Below are positions 8,243 to 17,476 of a stretch of DNA of 64,000 bases, one piece after another. Below the pieces are notes generated by a model. The model ran no database searches and was not told where the DNA came from. It saw only the letters and a list, made by a program, of their open reading frames with translations. The DNA is taken from contig JBAOII010000023.1 of the NCBI GenBank assembly GCA_037045685.1, forward strand, positions 248,001 to 312,000. Direction: 5' to 3'. Source of the stretch: Competibacter_A sp037045685. Lineage in GTDB: Bacteria > Pseudomonadota > Gammaproteobacteria > Competibacterales > Competibacteraceae. The stretch's first letter is position 1. Each line of letters starts with the position of its first letter. The translations under genes were made by a program, and so were the position numbers.

Positions 8243-9287
8243 ATGGCGGAGCGTTTCCAAATTCGCTTCACGCCGCTGACCCGCCGTCGTTTCGCGCAGT
8301 TTCGCGCCAATCGACGCGGCTGGTGGTCGCTGTGGCTGTTCCTGCTGTTGTTCGGGTTGAGCCTGGGCGCGGAATTCATCGCCAACGACCGGCCGTTGTT
8401 GGTGAACTATCGAGGATCGATCTATTTCCCGGTCTTCAAGGATTACGCCGAGACCGATTTCGGCGGGGTTTTCCCCAGCGAAGCGAACTACCGCGACCCC
8501 TATTTGGCGCAACTGATCGACGGGCGGGGCTGGATACTGTGGCCGCCGATCCGCTTTCGCCACGACACCGTCAACTATAACCTGCCGGTCCCGGCGCCCG
8601 CGCCGCCGTCCGCCGAGAACTGGCTGGGCACCGACGATCAGGGCCGCGACGTGCTGGCCCGGCTGATTTACGGGCTACGGATTTCAGTGCTGTTCGGGTT
8701 GCTGCTGACCCTGACCTCCTCGGTCAGTCGGGGTGGCGGCGGGCGCGGTGCAGGGCTATTTCGGCGGGCGGGTGGATCTGCTGTTTCAGCGGTTTTTGGA
8801 AATCTGGGGCGGGCTGCCGCAGTTGTTCATCCTGATCATCGTCTCCAGCGTGGTGGTGCCGGGGTTCTGGACGCTGTTGCTGGTGCTGATGCTGTTCGGC
8901 TGGACTTCGCTGGTGGGCGTGGTGCGGGCGGAATTCCTGCGCGCCCGCAATTTCGACTACGTGCGCGCCGCCCGCGCCTTAGGGATGAGCGATGGGCGGG
9001 TCATGTTCAAGCATGTGCTGCCGAACGCGATGGTGGCGACCTTGACCTTCATGCCGTTCATCCTGTCCGGCTCCATCGTCGCCCTGACCGCGCTGGATTT
9101 TCTGGGGCTGGGCCTGCCGCCGGGCTCGGCCTCGCTGGGCGATCTGCTGCGCCAGGGCAAGGAGAACCTGCAAGCGCCGTGGCTGGGGATCAGCGGCTTC
9201 GCGGTGGTGGCGCTGATGTTGAGTTTGCTGGTGTTCGTCGGCGAGGCGGTGCGGGATGCGTTCGATCCGAGGAAGAATGCACTCTAA
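8243..9287 (+). CDS. yejE: Oligopeptide ABC transporter permease YejE (frameshifted near 8726)
   Basis: YejE is the second permease subunit of the Yej importer. The frame opened at 8243 carries the N-terminal helix, a long periplasmic loop and ENWLGTDDQGRDVLARLIYG, then derails after LTSSV. The continuation one base over reads AAGAVQGYFGG and runs through the EAA loop (FDYVRAARALGMSDGRVMFKH) to EAVRDAFDPRK, matching the YejE C-terminus. Deleting one base in CGGTCAGTCGGGG (about 8726) gives an approximately 347-residue protein, the usual YejE length. The ATPase gene yejF, normally next, is absent; csb1 starts 36 bases downstream. Confidence 0.88.
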
Positions 9288-9323
9288 GCTTTCATTCGCC
9301 TCCCAAGAAAGCAGGAGTACGCC

Positions 9324-10540
9324 ATGATGGATTTGTTCTCGGTTCTTTCTGCCGCCGTTCGGCAGGCTTCCGCGTTGCGAATCGCCCTGCGTTTGCAACC
9401 GGCCATGAGCGACGGGCTGGTTTATCCGCCCACTTACAAGAACGATCAGAAGCAGCAACATATTTTTCGTCTGGCCTGGGTCAATGGCGAGAAGCGGGAG
9501 GCCGTGTTGCTCGATTCGGTCCAGAGCCAGGCCAACCGGATCGAACTGGCGATTCTCGCCGCGCACCGGCGGGGCGATCTCCGTTACCCCGACATTCGGG
9601 TCGATGTGAAAACCCAGTTGGGGGACGAGCGGTATTCCGTCCTGGAACTTTCGCACCGCATTTACGACGCCGCGCTGCGTATGTGCGCGCTGGGGGAGAC
9701 CTTGTTTCCTTTGTCCGATATCGGGCGAGCGGTTTACCAGGCCCGCGCCGACCGGGCCAGCGCGCTGTTTACCCACGCGCCGATCACGTTAACCCTGGGC
9801 GGCTGGGACAGCCACGGCGGCGGTGGACCGCTGGTCGCCAAACTGCCGCGCCTGCTGACTTCCGAAATCGTCGGGCTGGATGCCGAGCCGGTGCAGCGCG
9901 GAGCCGTCAAATTCGATCCGATGGACATCCGCAAGGATGCAGCAACCCGTCTACGAACTCCGCAGGATGCCTGATCGTGGATGTATGAAGTGGATGAATC
10001 CCGCGCTCTCAGGAAAAAGGCGAGCCGGTACCCAAGAAAAGCAAGATAACCGGGCGAGCAAGGAAGACCTTCCGATCGTTGGACTTGGGCAACGTGCCCA
10101 ACTTCGGCGAGCGGGGAGCGGTCATCACCGAAGCCCTCCAAACCAGCCTCGTTTCCTGCGCCGCCGTGCGCCGGCTTGGCTTCGAACGCGAAGACGGTTC
10201 TTTCGACGAAGCCAGGGATCATGCCGGCCAGACCGCCACGGTCGCGCTGGGTCTCTACGGGCTGCTCGCGCAAATGGAAGCCGGCTACCACTTGCGCTCT
10301 GGTTGCGATTTATTGCCGATGGAAGAACCGCAACTCGAAGTGATCGGGCGCAGCCTGCAAAATGTCACCCGCCATCCGGTGACCGCCGCCGCCGCGCGGG
10401 AAGCGCTCCAGCAGGCGCTGGCTGACGCCGCGAGTCGGGGGTTGGCGTGGCGAGGCGAACCGGTTACGGCCATCGCCGACGAGCGCTTGGTGACGCTGAT
10501 CGAACGCAGCCGCCGTTCTCGCGACAGCGGAGACGAGTGA
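9324..10540 (+). CDS. csb1: Type I-G Cas7 protein Csb1 (GSU0053 family), frameshifted
   Basis: Csb1 is the Cas7-like backbone subunit that coats crRNA in type I-G (formerly I-U) effector complexes. The N-terminal half shows the family pattern of LQPAMSDGLVYPPTY, then VLLDSVQSQANRIE near residue 60, and THAPITLTLGGWDSHGG. The C-terminal half (GNVPNFGERGAVITEALQTS, then AAVRRLGF and TVALGLYGLLAQMEAGYHLRSGCDL) lies two frames over. Removing one A at 9944-9945 (restoring APVYE) and one G from the GGG at 10087-10089 (restoring GLGNVP) rebuilds an approximately 405-residue chain. AGGAG at 9313-9317 precedes ATG 9324. The stop overlaps the csb2 start (TGATG). Confidence 0.85.
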
Positions 10541-11935
10541 TGTGGCTTCGGGTCTCGTTTCCGTCGGGTCGTTGCTACGCGGCCCGGGCGGAAGACCCCG
10601 CCGTGCCCGAGTGGCCGCCGCATCCCTCCCGCGTGTTCTCCGCTTTGGTGGCCGCCGCTTATCGGAGCGGCGGGGGGATGACGGCACGACGCCGCGACCG
10701 CGCTCGAATGGTTCGAGGGTCTGCCACCGCCGGTGATTGCCGCGCCGGCCGCCGATCTTGCCGCCGCGCCGGTTTCTTATGTTCCGCCGGGCGATAGCGT
10801 CGAAACGCAAGGGCAACAAGGGCGAAGAGCAGTACGAGCATCCGGCATCCATCGCTGGCGGCAGCCCCGGCATTTTCCCGGCGCGATCATTCTGGGCGAG
10901 CCGGTGGTCGGCTACGGCTGGGCTGTCGAGGCGGACGAATCCACCTTGGCCGTGCTGGCGGATATCGCCGCCGTCGTGACTCACGTCGGCACGTCCCACG
11001 CTCTGGCGCTGGTGGAATTCGGCCCCGGCACTTTACCCGTGCCCGCCACCCTGGCGCCCGATCCGCTGGGTGGGGAATTTCTGCGGATTCCAGCGCTTGG
11101 TCGCCTTGCCGAGCTTGATGCCCTTTACCAAGGCAATGCCGGCGTGCGCCGTCCCGCGCCGGCCTGTGAACCCTTGGCGGCTTACCGGCCCCTGACGGCG
11201 GATTCCGCGCGGACCAGCCCCGCCCGGATGGAATTGATCGCGCTGCGGCTGACCGGAAGCACCCACGATGCCGACCGTGCCGCCGATCTGGCCCGCGCGG
11301 TGCGGCGCGCGGTCATGGCGGTGCTCGGCGACCGCGCGCCCGTCGCGGTTCACGGCCACGGCGCGGGCGCTCATGTGGCCTGGTTGCCGTTGCCGGATGT
11401 CGGCCATGCACATGCCGGCGGGCGCATCATCGGCTTGGGGCTGGGGCTACCGGTCGAACTCGCAGCGGCGCAACGCACCGAGATTCTGGCGGGCATCGCG
11501 CGGCTTGAGGGCGTCCACCTGCCGGATGGCCGCACCGCCGGGCTGGTTCGACTTCCGCCGGCGGAGCGGCTCCCGCAAGCGTTGCTGGCATGGACCTGGA
11601 TTCGTCCCGCCACCGATTGGGCGACCGTGACCCCGGTGGTGCTGGACCGTCCGCCCAAGCGCCCCGACGAGAACCGATTGCGGCGGGCGCTGGCCGAGTC
11701 GCTGCGCCATGCGGGCTATCCGGCGCCGGTGGCCGTGGACATCTCTCCGTTCAGCCGGTTTCAGGGAGCGCCGCCGGCATTCCGGGTGCCATCGCCAGAT
11801 CGCAAGCCGCGCTATCACGCCGTGGTGAGTTTCGCCGAACCGGTGACCGGGCCGGTGATCGCCGGGCGGTTGCGCCATTTCGGCGTCGGGCTGTTCCGGC
11901 CGTGGACTGGTGGATCGGAAGGAGCGGCCGGATGA
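10540..11935 (+). CDS. csb2: Type I-G Csb2, Cas5-Cas6-like protein (GSU0054 family), frameshifted
   Basis: Csb2 of the GSU0054 family is regarded as a Cas5-Cas6 fusion that caps the crRNA 5' handle and probably processes the precursor. The start MWLRVSFPSGRCYAA followed by WPPHPSRVFSALVAAAY is the family N-terminus. The C-terminal part has the signature HVAWLPLPDVGHAHAGGRI followed by GLGLGLP. A +1 shift between about 10681 and 10692 separates the two frames; repair gives ATALEWFEGLPPPVIAAP and a 464-residue protein. The histidines in HGHGAGAH and GHAHAGG are candidate Cas6-type catalytic residues (inference). It overlaps csb1 and, by 4 bases, cas3. Confidence 0.85.
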
Positions 11936-14544
11936 GTTTCGAGCGCTTTTTCCATGCCGTGCATGGCAAAGACCCTTTCCCGTGGCAGGTGGAAGCCGCG
12001 CGCCGCCTCGTTGCCGGAGAGAAATTGACGGCGGTGAGCGTTCCCACCGCCTGCGGCAAGACCGCGTTGATCGATGCGGCGGTCTTCGCGGCGGCCCACG
12101 GCGGCGCGCGGCGCATCGCTTTCATCATCGACCGCCGCGTGGTGGTGGACGAAGCGTTTCAGCGGGCCGAACGGATCGGGCAAGCCTTGCGGGAAGGGGA
12201 GCAACCGATCTCGCGCGAGTTGGCCGAACGGCTCGGACCGCTCCAGGTGGTGCGATTGCGTGGCGGCGTGCATGGCGACGATGACTGGCTGCTGTACCCG
12301 GAGCGGGTCACGGTGCTGGTGTCCACGGTGGATCAGATCGGCTCGCGCCTGCTGCATCGAGGCTACGGCGTCAGTCCGCGCATGATGCCGCTCCATGCCG
12401 GTTTCGTCGGCACGCGGGCCTTGTACCTGATCGACGAGGCGCACCTGTCCACCTGCTTTCTCGATACGGTGCGCGCCGCCATCGGCCAGGGGGCGGATGT
12501 GCGGGTGATTTCGATGACGGCGACGCCGGGCCAGACCGGTTCCGCCTTGCGGCTCGATCTCGCCGACTACTGCCATCCGGTGTTGAGCCGGCGGCTCGCC
12601 GCCGCCAAGCTCGCTCAATTGCGGACCGCGCCCGCGAGCGACGCCGATTTCGCCAAGGCGCTGGCCAGCGACGCCGAGGAACTGGCGACGGATGCCAAGG
12701 TGATCGGGATCGTGGTCAACCGGGTGGCCACCGCCCGCCGCCTGTGGCAGATGCTGACGGCCAAGAAGCGGCGGGCGGTGTTGTTGACGGGGCGGGTGCG
12801 TCCGCATGATCGGGATCGGCTGATGGCGGAATGGCTGCCTCGGATTCGCGCCGGCCGGACCCTACATGAAGACCAATCGCTGTTCGTGGTCGCCACCCAG
12901 ACCATCGAGGTGGGCGCCGATCTGGATTTCGACGCGCTGGTGAGCGAGGCGGCGCCGCTGGATGCCTTGCGCCAGCGTTTCGGCCGTCTGGATCGCTTGG
13001 GTTCCAGGGTGGAGAGCCGAGCCGTGATCCGGTATCGGGAAGTGAAAGCCGATGAAGATGGCGCATTGCCGCCCGATCCGGTTTACGGCATGGCCGTCCA
13101 TGCCGCTTGGGCGTGGTTGCAATCGGTCGCGCGAGACGATGGCGTCGATTTTGGGGTGAACGCGCTCCAGACCGCGATGGATGCCCACCCGCCGCCGAGA
13201 GTGGAACCGCCGGCGGCGCCCGCTTTGTTGCCGACGCATGTGGATTTGCTTTCCCAGACCGGACCCGACGCGCCGGAGATCGACGTTGCACCTTGGCTGC
13301 ATGGCGCCGGGCGCGGGACGGCGGATGTCGCGCTGGTCTGGCGGGCCGATCTGGAAGAGAGCGATCCGGCTCGATGGGTTGACGCCGTGCGCTTGCGCCC
13401 GCCGCTGCCGGGCGAGGCGCTGGAGGTGCCCGTTTACGCGGCTCGCGCCTGGTTGCAGGGCCGTCGCGCCCCAGAGGTGACGGATATCGAGGGTGTCGGC
13501 CAGGAATCGCGGTCCGCCGATCAGCGGGGGCGGCTGGCGTTGTGCTGGCTGGGTTCGGAAGGCGGGGATGTCGTTCAGCCCGAGCGCATTCGGCCCGGCG
13601 ATACGCTGGTGCTTCCAGCGGTCTATGGCGGCTGCGACGGGTACGGCTGGCATCCGGACAGTCGCGAGCCCGTCGCCGATATCGCCGATTTCTGTTCTCT
13701 GGCAGGGGGCCGGGCGCATGTGGTGCGGTTGGCGCCGGGGCTGACCGAGTGGCTTGGCGAGCGAGAGACCGCCGTGCGGGAAGCCGTGGTTGAGTTGGTG
13801 GTGGCCGAAACGGATGTTGACCCCGAAACCGGCATCGATGCCGAGCGGGTGAAAGCGGCTCGCGCGGCGTTGCGCGCTCTGATCGCGGCCACCGATCATC
13901 CTCTGGTCGCGGCGTTCAAGGGCCGCTACGAAATCGAGCGGCATCCGCGCGGCGTGGTGCTGCGCGGGCGGGTGCTGGACGAGGTGGACGCGACGCTCAG
14001 CGGCGGGGTGGCGGTGGAACTCGAACCGCATCTTGCGGGAGTTGCCAACCGCGCGGGCCAGTTGGCGGCCGATCATCCCGAGTGTGCCCGCATCGTCCGA
14101 GCGGCCGGGTTGCACGATCTCGGCAAGTCCGAACCCCGGTTTCAGGCGATGCTGCACGGCGACCCGGTGGCGGCTGCTGCGGGGCCGGTGTTGGCGAAGT
14201 CCGGGTTACGCCGGCAGGCGGATTTGCGCGCCGCTCATGCCCAATCGGGGTTGCCCGCCGGTTTCCGGCACGAATTGGCCTCGCTGGCGTTGGCGGACGA
14301 GTCCGATCCGCTGGTCCGATACTTGGTGGCGACCCATCACGGTTATGGTCGGCCCTGGTTCCCGGCCTGCGCCGATAGGCAGGCGCCGGGCGCCGAACAG
14401 ATTCCGCTGGGTAGCGGCTGGGCCGATCTTTTCGAGACCCTGCGCCGACAATACGGGCCTTGGGTGTTGGCCGGCATGGAGCTTTTGGTGCGAGCCGCCG
14501 ACATCCGCCAGTCCATCGCCGAACAGGAGCGCGAGCGTGATTGA
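11932..14544 (+). CDS. cas3: CRISPR-associated helicase-nuclease Cas3, type I-G arrangement
   Basis: Cas3 is recruited by the R-loop to unwind and shred target DNA. This intact 870-residue protein starts at an ATG overlapping the csb2 stop. The helicase comes first: Walker A VPTACGKTAL at about residues 36-45, DEAH-type box LIDEAHLS near 167, SMTATPG near 195, TQTIEVGADLDFD near 325 and QRFGRLDRLG near 347. The HD nuclease domain is C-terminal, with GLHDLGKSEPRFQ near 727 and the ATHHGYGRPW pair near 801. The helicase-then-HD order is typical of the I-G/GSU0051 Cas3 branch and opposite to E. coli Cas3. All key residues are present. Confidence 0.93.
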   Translation: MSFERFFHAVHGKDPFPWQVEAARRLVAGEKLTAVSVPTACGKTALIDAAVFAAAHGGARRIAFIIDRRVVVDEAFQRAERIGQALREGEQPISRELAERLGPLQVVRLRGGVHGDDDWLLYPERVTVLVSTVDQIGSRLLHRGYGVSPRMMPLHAGFVGTRALYLIDEAHLSTCFLDTVRAAIGQGADVRVISMTATPGQTGSALRLDLADYCHPVLSRRLAAAKLAQLRTAPASDADFAKALASDAEELATDAKVIGIVVNRVATARRLWQMLTAKKRRAVLLTGRVRPHDRDRLMAEWLPRIRAGRTLHEDQSLFVVATQTIEVGADLDFDALVSEAAPLDALRQRFGRLDRLGSRVESRAVIRYREVKADEDGALPPDPVYGMAVHAAWAWLQSVARDDGVDFGVNALQTAMDAHPPPRVEPPAAPALLPTHVDLLSQTGPDAPEIDVAPWLHGAGRGTADVALVWRADLEESDPARWVDAVRLRPPLPGEALEVPVYAARAWLQGRRAPEVTDIEGVGQESRSADQRGRLALCWLGSEGGDVVQPERIRPGDTLVLPAVYGGCDGYGWHPDSREPVADIADFCSLAGGRAHVVRLAPGLTEWLGERETAVREAVVELVVAETDVDPETGIDAERVKAARAALRALIAATDHPLVAAFKGRYEIERHPRGVVLRGRVLDEVDATLSGGVAVELEPHLAGVANRAGQLAADHPECARIVRAAGLHDLGKSEPRFQAMLHGDPVAAAAGPVLAKSGLRRQADLRAAHAQSGLPAGFRHELASLALADESDPLVRYLVATHHGYGRPWFPACADRQAPGAEQIPLGSGWADLFETLRRQYGPWVLAGMELLVRAADIRQSIAEQERERD

Positions 14545-15329
14545 GTTGCCCGGTTTGAGCGGCGCTTCGCCCATCGGGTTTCTGGCGGCGTTGGGAATGT
14601 TGCGGGTGCTGGTCGAGGACCGGGGTCGCGACGCGCGGCTAGCCTGGCGGCACGGTCGTGCGGTGCTGGAGGGATTGGAGCTGACGGACGCCATCGACGA
14701 ACTGGCGGCGAACATGGCGGGTCGCGGGGACGCGCTTGAATTCACCTGGGCGGATACCACGCGGGGGGTCACGCCGGAACAGTATCGGAAGGCGGTGGCT
14801 GAGGCGGGTGGGAATCGCCGGGCTTTGGCGTTTCTGGCGGGGTGGGGGACCGATGCGGTGGTTCGCGAAGGCAGCATTGCCGCAACCCGTTTTGACATGA
14901 CGTCCGGTCAGCAGAAATTGCTGCGGAATTTGCGAGAGGTTGCATTGACGATCACGCGCCGGTCCCTGGAAATCGCGCTGCTGGGCGGTCCCTACGAAGC
15001 GCAATCGTCGTTTGGCCTCGATCCGGTTGCGGTGCGGTTTCATGCTCACGAACCGCAGGCACCGACCGACTCGGACCCGCCGGGCAAACCGGGGTTGATT
15101 TGGCTGGCGTTCGAGGCGATCCCGTTGCATCCCGTGCTGCCGGTTTCCGCCACCCGCGCCACGTACCGCCGGTTGGCGTGGTGGGCCGGCCTCGGCCTAT
15201 GTATGGCCCCTGTGGAGTACATTTTTGACTCTGGCTGAGGTGTCGTTGCTCCGCGCGCTTCCCGTGGAACGATTGTCCGGATCGGGTTGGGGTGACCGAG
15301 GTTTGGGCAGCACGTTTTGGAAAAAATAG
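14537..15329 (+). CDS. Small type I-G Cas protein, Cas8-like or Cas3-extension family (frameshifted)
   Basis: GTG 14537 overlaps the end of cas3 by 8 bases. The start VIELPGLSGASPIGFLAALGMLRVL resembles the first strand-helix of Csx17/Cas8-like I-G subunits, and TRFDMTSGQQKLL is also conserved-looking. The frame runs to a TGA at 15238. Removing one C from the CC at 15196-15197 extends it through GYVWPLWSTFLTLAEV and PVERLSGSGWGDRGLGSTFW to a TAG at 15327-15329, giving about 263 residues and a convincing end. No full-length Csx17 (about 700 residues) is present, so this may be the only large-subunit candidate. Exact family uncertain. Confidence 0.65.
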
Positions 15330-15533
15330 TGAATATGGAATCTTGCTGCCCGCGTTGCGCGAACGGTGAGTGGATGCCTAAAGGTGGGGAGGTTCGCGCA
15401 AGGAATTACATCATCAAAAACAAAACCTTATTCTTTGTCTCGCCGCAAAAGTGGGGCGTTGAGGATGAAGATTTTGCCGGTTCGCGGAAGATTTTTTGTG
15501 GCTCTTTTAAAATCAATAGGTTGTAATAATGCA
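15330..15533 (+). promoter_or_regulatory. Putative CRISPR leader
   Basis: These 204 bases separate the last cas gene from the first repeat and hold no supported gene. The distal part (15400-15533) is strikingly AT-rich against the surrounding GC-rich DNA, with runs such as AAAAACAAAACC and TTTTAAAATCAA. The repeat at the far end of the array is the degenerate one, which supports a leader on this side and transcription along the + strand. Confidence 0.6.
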
Positions 15534-16223
15534 GTTCATCTCCCGGCCTACGCCGGGACTCCGTTGAAGCGGGCTGTTCGGTTGACGTACAGAAAAGCGG
15601 TACAGGTTCATCTCCCGGCCCACGCCGGGACTCCGTTGAAGCATCTTCATGGAAGTCAGCAACGAGACCGTCGACGGTTCATCTCCCGGCCTACGCCGGG
15701 ACTCCGTTGAAGCAAGCGTGACGTTCGTAGGAATCGCCGCCGATGGCGCGTTCATCTCCCGGCCTACGCCGGGACTCCGTTGAAGCCACGAATCTCGGCA
15801 GATCGACTCCGATCACGCCGTGCGCGTTCATCTCCCGGCCTACGCCGGGACTCCGTTGAAGCACCTGAAACTCGTACCAGTCGCCGATTTCGATAGCGTT
15901 CATCTCCCGGCCTACGCCGGGACTCCGTTGAAGCAGGATGTACGCCCTGGTCGTGCCGGGGATGTACTCGGTTCATCTCCCGGCCTACGCCGGGACTCCG
16001 TTGAAGCGTCGCGTTGCTGCAAGGGTGGGAGGTAGTCAAAAGTTCATCTCCCGGCCTACGCCGGGACTCCGTTGAAGCCAGTTGATTTTGAACGGGGTGC
16101 CCACGTCGGCCTGCGTTCATCTCCCGGCCTACGCCGGGACTCCGTTGAAGCTTGTAGCGGTCGGGGGCGATGTGTTCGCCGAGCGCGTTCATCTCCCGGC
16201 CCACGCCGGGACTCCGTTGAAAA
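15534..16223 (+). CRISPR. CRISPR array, 10 repeats of 37 bases and 9 spacers
   Basis: Repeats start at 15534, 15606, 15677, 15750, 15826, 15898, 15971, 16042, 16115 and 16187. Each begins GTTCATCTCC and ends CTCCGTTGAAGC, with a perfect central hairpin TCCCGGC-CTAC-GCCGGGA. Spacers are 35, 34, 36, 39, 35, 36, 34, 36 and 35 bases and all differ. Repeats 2 and 10 have C for T in the loop (CCAC). Repeat 10 also loses the terminal GC (AA instead), marking the leader-distal end. The array follows csb1-csb2-cas3 directly, so those genes presumably process it. No cas1 or cas2 lies nearby. Confidence 0.98.
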
Positions 16224-16317
16224 TGTTGGTTAAGCCAGACAGTATTTCCATTTAGATTATGAGTAATCGCCCGATTCCCGCGTCTAACTATCGCTCTTAC
16301 ACTACTGACTGTTGCCG

Positions 16318-17476
16318 ATGTCTCTCTCCAAAACCACGGTTCTGCTCGTCGGCCTGATCCTCGCCGCCGGCGTCGCCGCATACAGCTATTGGCCCAACGG
16401 TAAATCCCCGCCCTCCGAGCGCTACCGCACGCAGACCGTGGATCGCGGCGACATCGTGCAGACCATCACCGCCAACGGCACGCTCAACCCGGTGGTGCTG
16501 GTCAACGTCGGCACCCAGGTGTCCGGCACCGTTCGCAAAATCCACGCCGATTTCAACGACCGGGTGAAGGAAGACCAAGTGCTGGCCGAACTCGATCCCG
16601 CCCTGTTCCAGGCCCAGGTCAGGCAGAGCGAGGCGAACGTGCTCGCGGCCCAAGCGGCGTTGGCGCTCGCGCGCATCAAGATCGACCGGGTCGCCACGCT
16701 CCAACAGAAAAACCTGGTCGCCAAGGAAGAGCTGGATATCGCCCGCCAGCAGGTGGACGCCGCCACCGCCCAACTGAAACTGGCCGAGGCGCAACTGGAG
16801 CGGGATCGTATCAACCTGCGCAACAGCGTGATCCGCTCGCCGATTTCGGGCGTGGTGGTCGCCCGCAGCGTCGATGTCGGCCAGACCGTCGCCGCCAATT
16901 TCCAAACCCCGACCCTGTTTCAAATCGCCCAAGACCTGCGGCAAATGCAGATCAACACCAGCATCGCCGAAGCCGATGTCGGCAGTCTCCAGCCCGAACA
17001 TGCCCGCCAGCTTCACCGTGGACGCCTACCCCGACCAGCGCTTTCAGGGCCGCATCCGGCAAATCCGCCTCAATCCCACCATCCAGCAAAACGTGGTGAC
17101 CTACAACGTGGTGGTGGACGTGGACAACGCCGACGGGCGGTTGCTGCCGGGCATGACCGCTTACGTCAGCGTCAACGCCGCCGAGCGCAAGAACGTGCTG
17201 CGGGTGCCGAACGCCGCGCTGAGTTTCCAGCCGCGCCGCGACGACGAGGAAGAAGATAAACCGCGCCCGCCGGCCAAGGAGCGCAAGACCCAAGTTCACG
17301 TCCTCGACGAGCGGGGCAAGCTCAAGCCGGTGCCGGTCGAAACCGGCATCACCGACAACGCGCTGACCGAGATCGTGAGCGGCGACCTCAAGCCCGGCGA
17401 GCGGGTGGTCACCCGCGACGCGCGCAAACGGGACGCCGGCGGGAGCGGCAGCGGCTTCCGAATGCGGATGATGTGA
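16318..17476 (+). CDS. MacA-like periplasmic adaptor (HlyD family), frameshifted near 16996
   Basis: This membrane-fusion protein would link an inner-membrane MacB-type ABC exporter to an outer-membrane channel. It has one N-terminal transmembrane helix (VLLVGLILAAGVAAYSYW), the first lipoyl half (NGTLNPVVLVNVGTQVSGTV), an alpha-hairpin around residues 85-170 and the second lipoyl half (SPISGVVVARSVDVGQTV). The C-terminal beta-barrel part (MPASFTVDAYP to the end) lies one base over. Removing one C from the CCC at 16993-16995 gives LQPNMPASF and a 385-residue protein. A charged insert (RRDDEEEDKPRPP) lies near residue 305. The stop overlaps the next start. Confidence 0.85.

Noticed and set aside
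8243..9988. Apparent 581-residue protein running from yejE into csb1
   Set aside because: Only the first part is YejE. After 8726 the frame is a non-coding continuation that crosses the true end of yejE and overlaps csb1.
11590..14544. Longer cas3 reading frame starting at 11590
   Set aside because: The extra N-terminal residues are the csb2 gene in another frame. ATG 11932 starts at the helicase domain and overlaps the csb2 stop.
15513..16381. Open frames across the CRISPR array (both strands) encoding repeated QRSPGVGREMN-type peptides
   Set aside because: They are the translated repeats themselves. The regular repeat-spacer spacing and central hairpin show a CRISPR array.
16297..17016. 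239-residue minus-strand frame opposite macA
   Set aside because: It mirrors the macA codons and has the Asp/Gly/Leu-rich pattern of antisense frames in GC-rich genes.
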